Below, piece after piece: positions 63,222 to 64,000 of a stretch of DNA of 64,000 nucleotides. The stretch is taken from assembly GCA_964414815.1 (NCBI GenBank), contig CAYPXY010000006.1, positions 1 to 64,000 on the forward strand, given 5' to 3'. Each line of letters opens with the position of its first letter. Position 1 is the stretch's first letter. The position numbers were made by a program, and so were the translations under genes. The notes beneath the pieces were generated by a model. It searched no databases and was not told the DNA's origin. It saw nothing but the letters and a program-made list of their open reading frames with translations. The DNA comes from Mariniblastus sp964414815. GTDB taxonomy: Bacteria; Planctomycetota; Planctomycetia; Pirellulales; Pirellulaceae.

Positions 63222-64000
63222 TTACTCCATCGGCAATTCGGGAATCACTCGTCCCTGAATCCGTGACAACTCCACCAGTTGTTCGAGCAGAATACGTTTG
63301 ACTTCGTAGATGCACGCTTCATTCTGGTGGATCGTGGAGTGATCCGCCGCAACCGCATACCGCGAAACGGCTCGCGGGTTCTGGGCACTTTCTAATGAAA
63401 CCACACCATCTCCTTGCCAAGCCGGAGTGGAACGGGTGGTAAACCAACGTTTCTTCTCGGTGCGGCCGTAGATATTGTGATGCTTGACATGCGACGCCGA
63501 AGTCGACTGAGCGATCGCTTCGAATATCGGCGCTTTGCTCTCAAGCGAATCCAGGCTGGTCGCCGTGGTCAGTAGTTCTTTGGACTTGATCTTGTCGCCG
63601 TTTGCTCGAACGACTTTGTCGATCTGGTTTTTCTGCGCATTGGGAAGCGTAAATATCTGGCGACTTGCCCACTGAGTCATACCATTTGCAAATTCCGATC
63701 CTTCAAACGGCGTTGCAATCGTAATCACACGAGCGATCGACCGGCCAGGTTCGAAGTAGAACGTGTCTTTTAGGCGTTGCAATGATTCTGTGTCGCCCTG
63801 GAACTCCGAGATGGGAGTCTCGCTGATCATCGACCAGAACCGATCTTCGCTGTGCAGACTCTGCATCGTTGAAATCAGACCACCCATGCTGTGCCCAACC
63901 AGCACCATCCGGTTGAGCGGCACGGAGGTTCCGCTCGGATCAAGCAACTCTCTGATTTGATTCAGGTCCTCCCGCATGGTGCGGGCCGAGTACCAAAACG
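63222..64000 (-). CDS. Alpha/beta-hydrolase (lipase-like), truncated by window edge
   Basis: The 3' part of a minus-strand gene whose start lies beyond 64000; at least 259 residues are visible and the frame is still open at the edge. It contains VLVGHSMGGLISTMQSLHSE, the GxSxG nucleophile elbow of alpha/beta hydrolases, and later ARVITIATPFEGSEFANGMT, as in triacylglycerol lipases. A candidate catalytic Asp lies in WQGDGVVSLESAQ and His in AAADHSTIHQNEACIYEV-type sequence (VAADHSTIHQN). It converges on csrA with 4 bp between stops. The substrate is unknown. Confidence 0.85.
   Translation of the reverse strand, partial: FWYSARTMREDLNQIRELLDPSGTSVPLNRMVLVGHSMGGLISTMQSLHSEDRFWSMISETPISEFQGDTESLQRLKDTFYFEPGRSIARVITIATPFEGSEFANGMTQWASRQIFTLPNAQKNQIDKVVRANGDKIKSKELLTTATSLDSLESKAPIFEAIAQSTSASHVKHHNIYGRTEKKRWFTTRSTPAWQGDGVVSLESAQNPRAVSRYAVAADHSTIHQNEACIYEVKRILLEQLVELSRIQGRVIPELPME

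Noticed and set aside
1..64000. CRISPR arrays, prophage or conjugative element
   Set aside because: No regularly spaced direct repeats, integrase, portal, relaxase or tRNA attachment site was found; the repeats present are palindromic or in-frame tandem.

Overview
The window looks like chromosomal DNA of a member of the Planctomycetota, probably close to the Pirellulaceae. This rests on protein families typical of that phylum: a DUF1559 protein with a prepilin-type N-terminus (47573-48583), a YTV-repeat protein (55060-57453), a PEP-CTERM protein (45991-47010), a secretin with a long N-terminal helical-repeat region (10686-14246), glycine-rich exported proteins and a tricorn-type protease. Genes are loosely packed, with short operons and many palindromic intergenic repeats. 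No rRNA, tRNA, CRISPR array, complete insertion sequence or prophage was recognised.

Layout. 1-3784 (minus): start of an unknown gene, cytidylate kinase, and a large protein with a GH38-like C-terminal part. 4016-14246 (plus): a four-gene type IV pilus or type II secretion-like assembly cluster (PilM-PilN-like fusion, two bitopic glycine-rich proteins, secretin) ended by a strong terminator. 14321-21624: FabZ-like dehydratase, a membrane-anchored coiled-coil protein, an AAA+ ATPase and a membrane protein with a hydrolase-like domain. 21719-28518: a primary-type sigma factor, tricorn-like protease, OB-fold-like exported protein and molybdate ABC genes modA-modB with no modC beside them. 28523-36430: RluD-type pseudouridine synthase, a Cys-rich protein, a Ser/Thr kinase, a hydroxyacid dehydrogenase, MazG-like and QueD-like enzymes, CarA and a glycine-rich exported protein. 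36732-45485: an exported protein, trpS-acpS, a coiled-coil exported protein, an ABC-F ATPase and a TIM-barrel isomerase. 45991-54464: PEP-CTERM protein, DUF1559 protein, a UvrC lacking the C-terminal HhH domain, a Ca-binding-type repeat protein, a disordered Arg-rich protein, YraN and a YfgM-like protein. 55060-64000: the YTV protein, an elaborate palindromic element, then ppx-ppk, a UVR-motif protein, csrA and a truncated lipase-like gene.

How genes work together. The clearest functional unit is 4016-14246, an inner-membrane platform linked to an outer-membrane secretin. The ppx-like and ppk1 genes form a tight pair for polyphosphate turnover, followed by a UVR-motif protein and CsrA. Housekeeping genes (cmk, trpS, acpS, carA, uvrC, rluD) are scattered among lineage-specific exported and low-complexity proteins.

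The most unusual features are the GspL-like PilM-PilN fusion platform, the two-faced YTV repeat protein, a roughly 400-bp nested palindromic element at 57567-57969 with other inverted-repeat elements nearby, a candidate structured RNA at 34065-34148 (minus), and a recent-looking 84-bp in-frame duplication at 17438-17605. All functional calls come from reading sequence and motifs; no database search was run.
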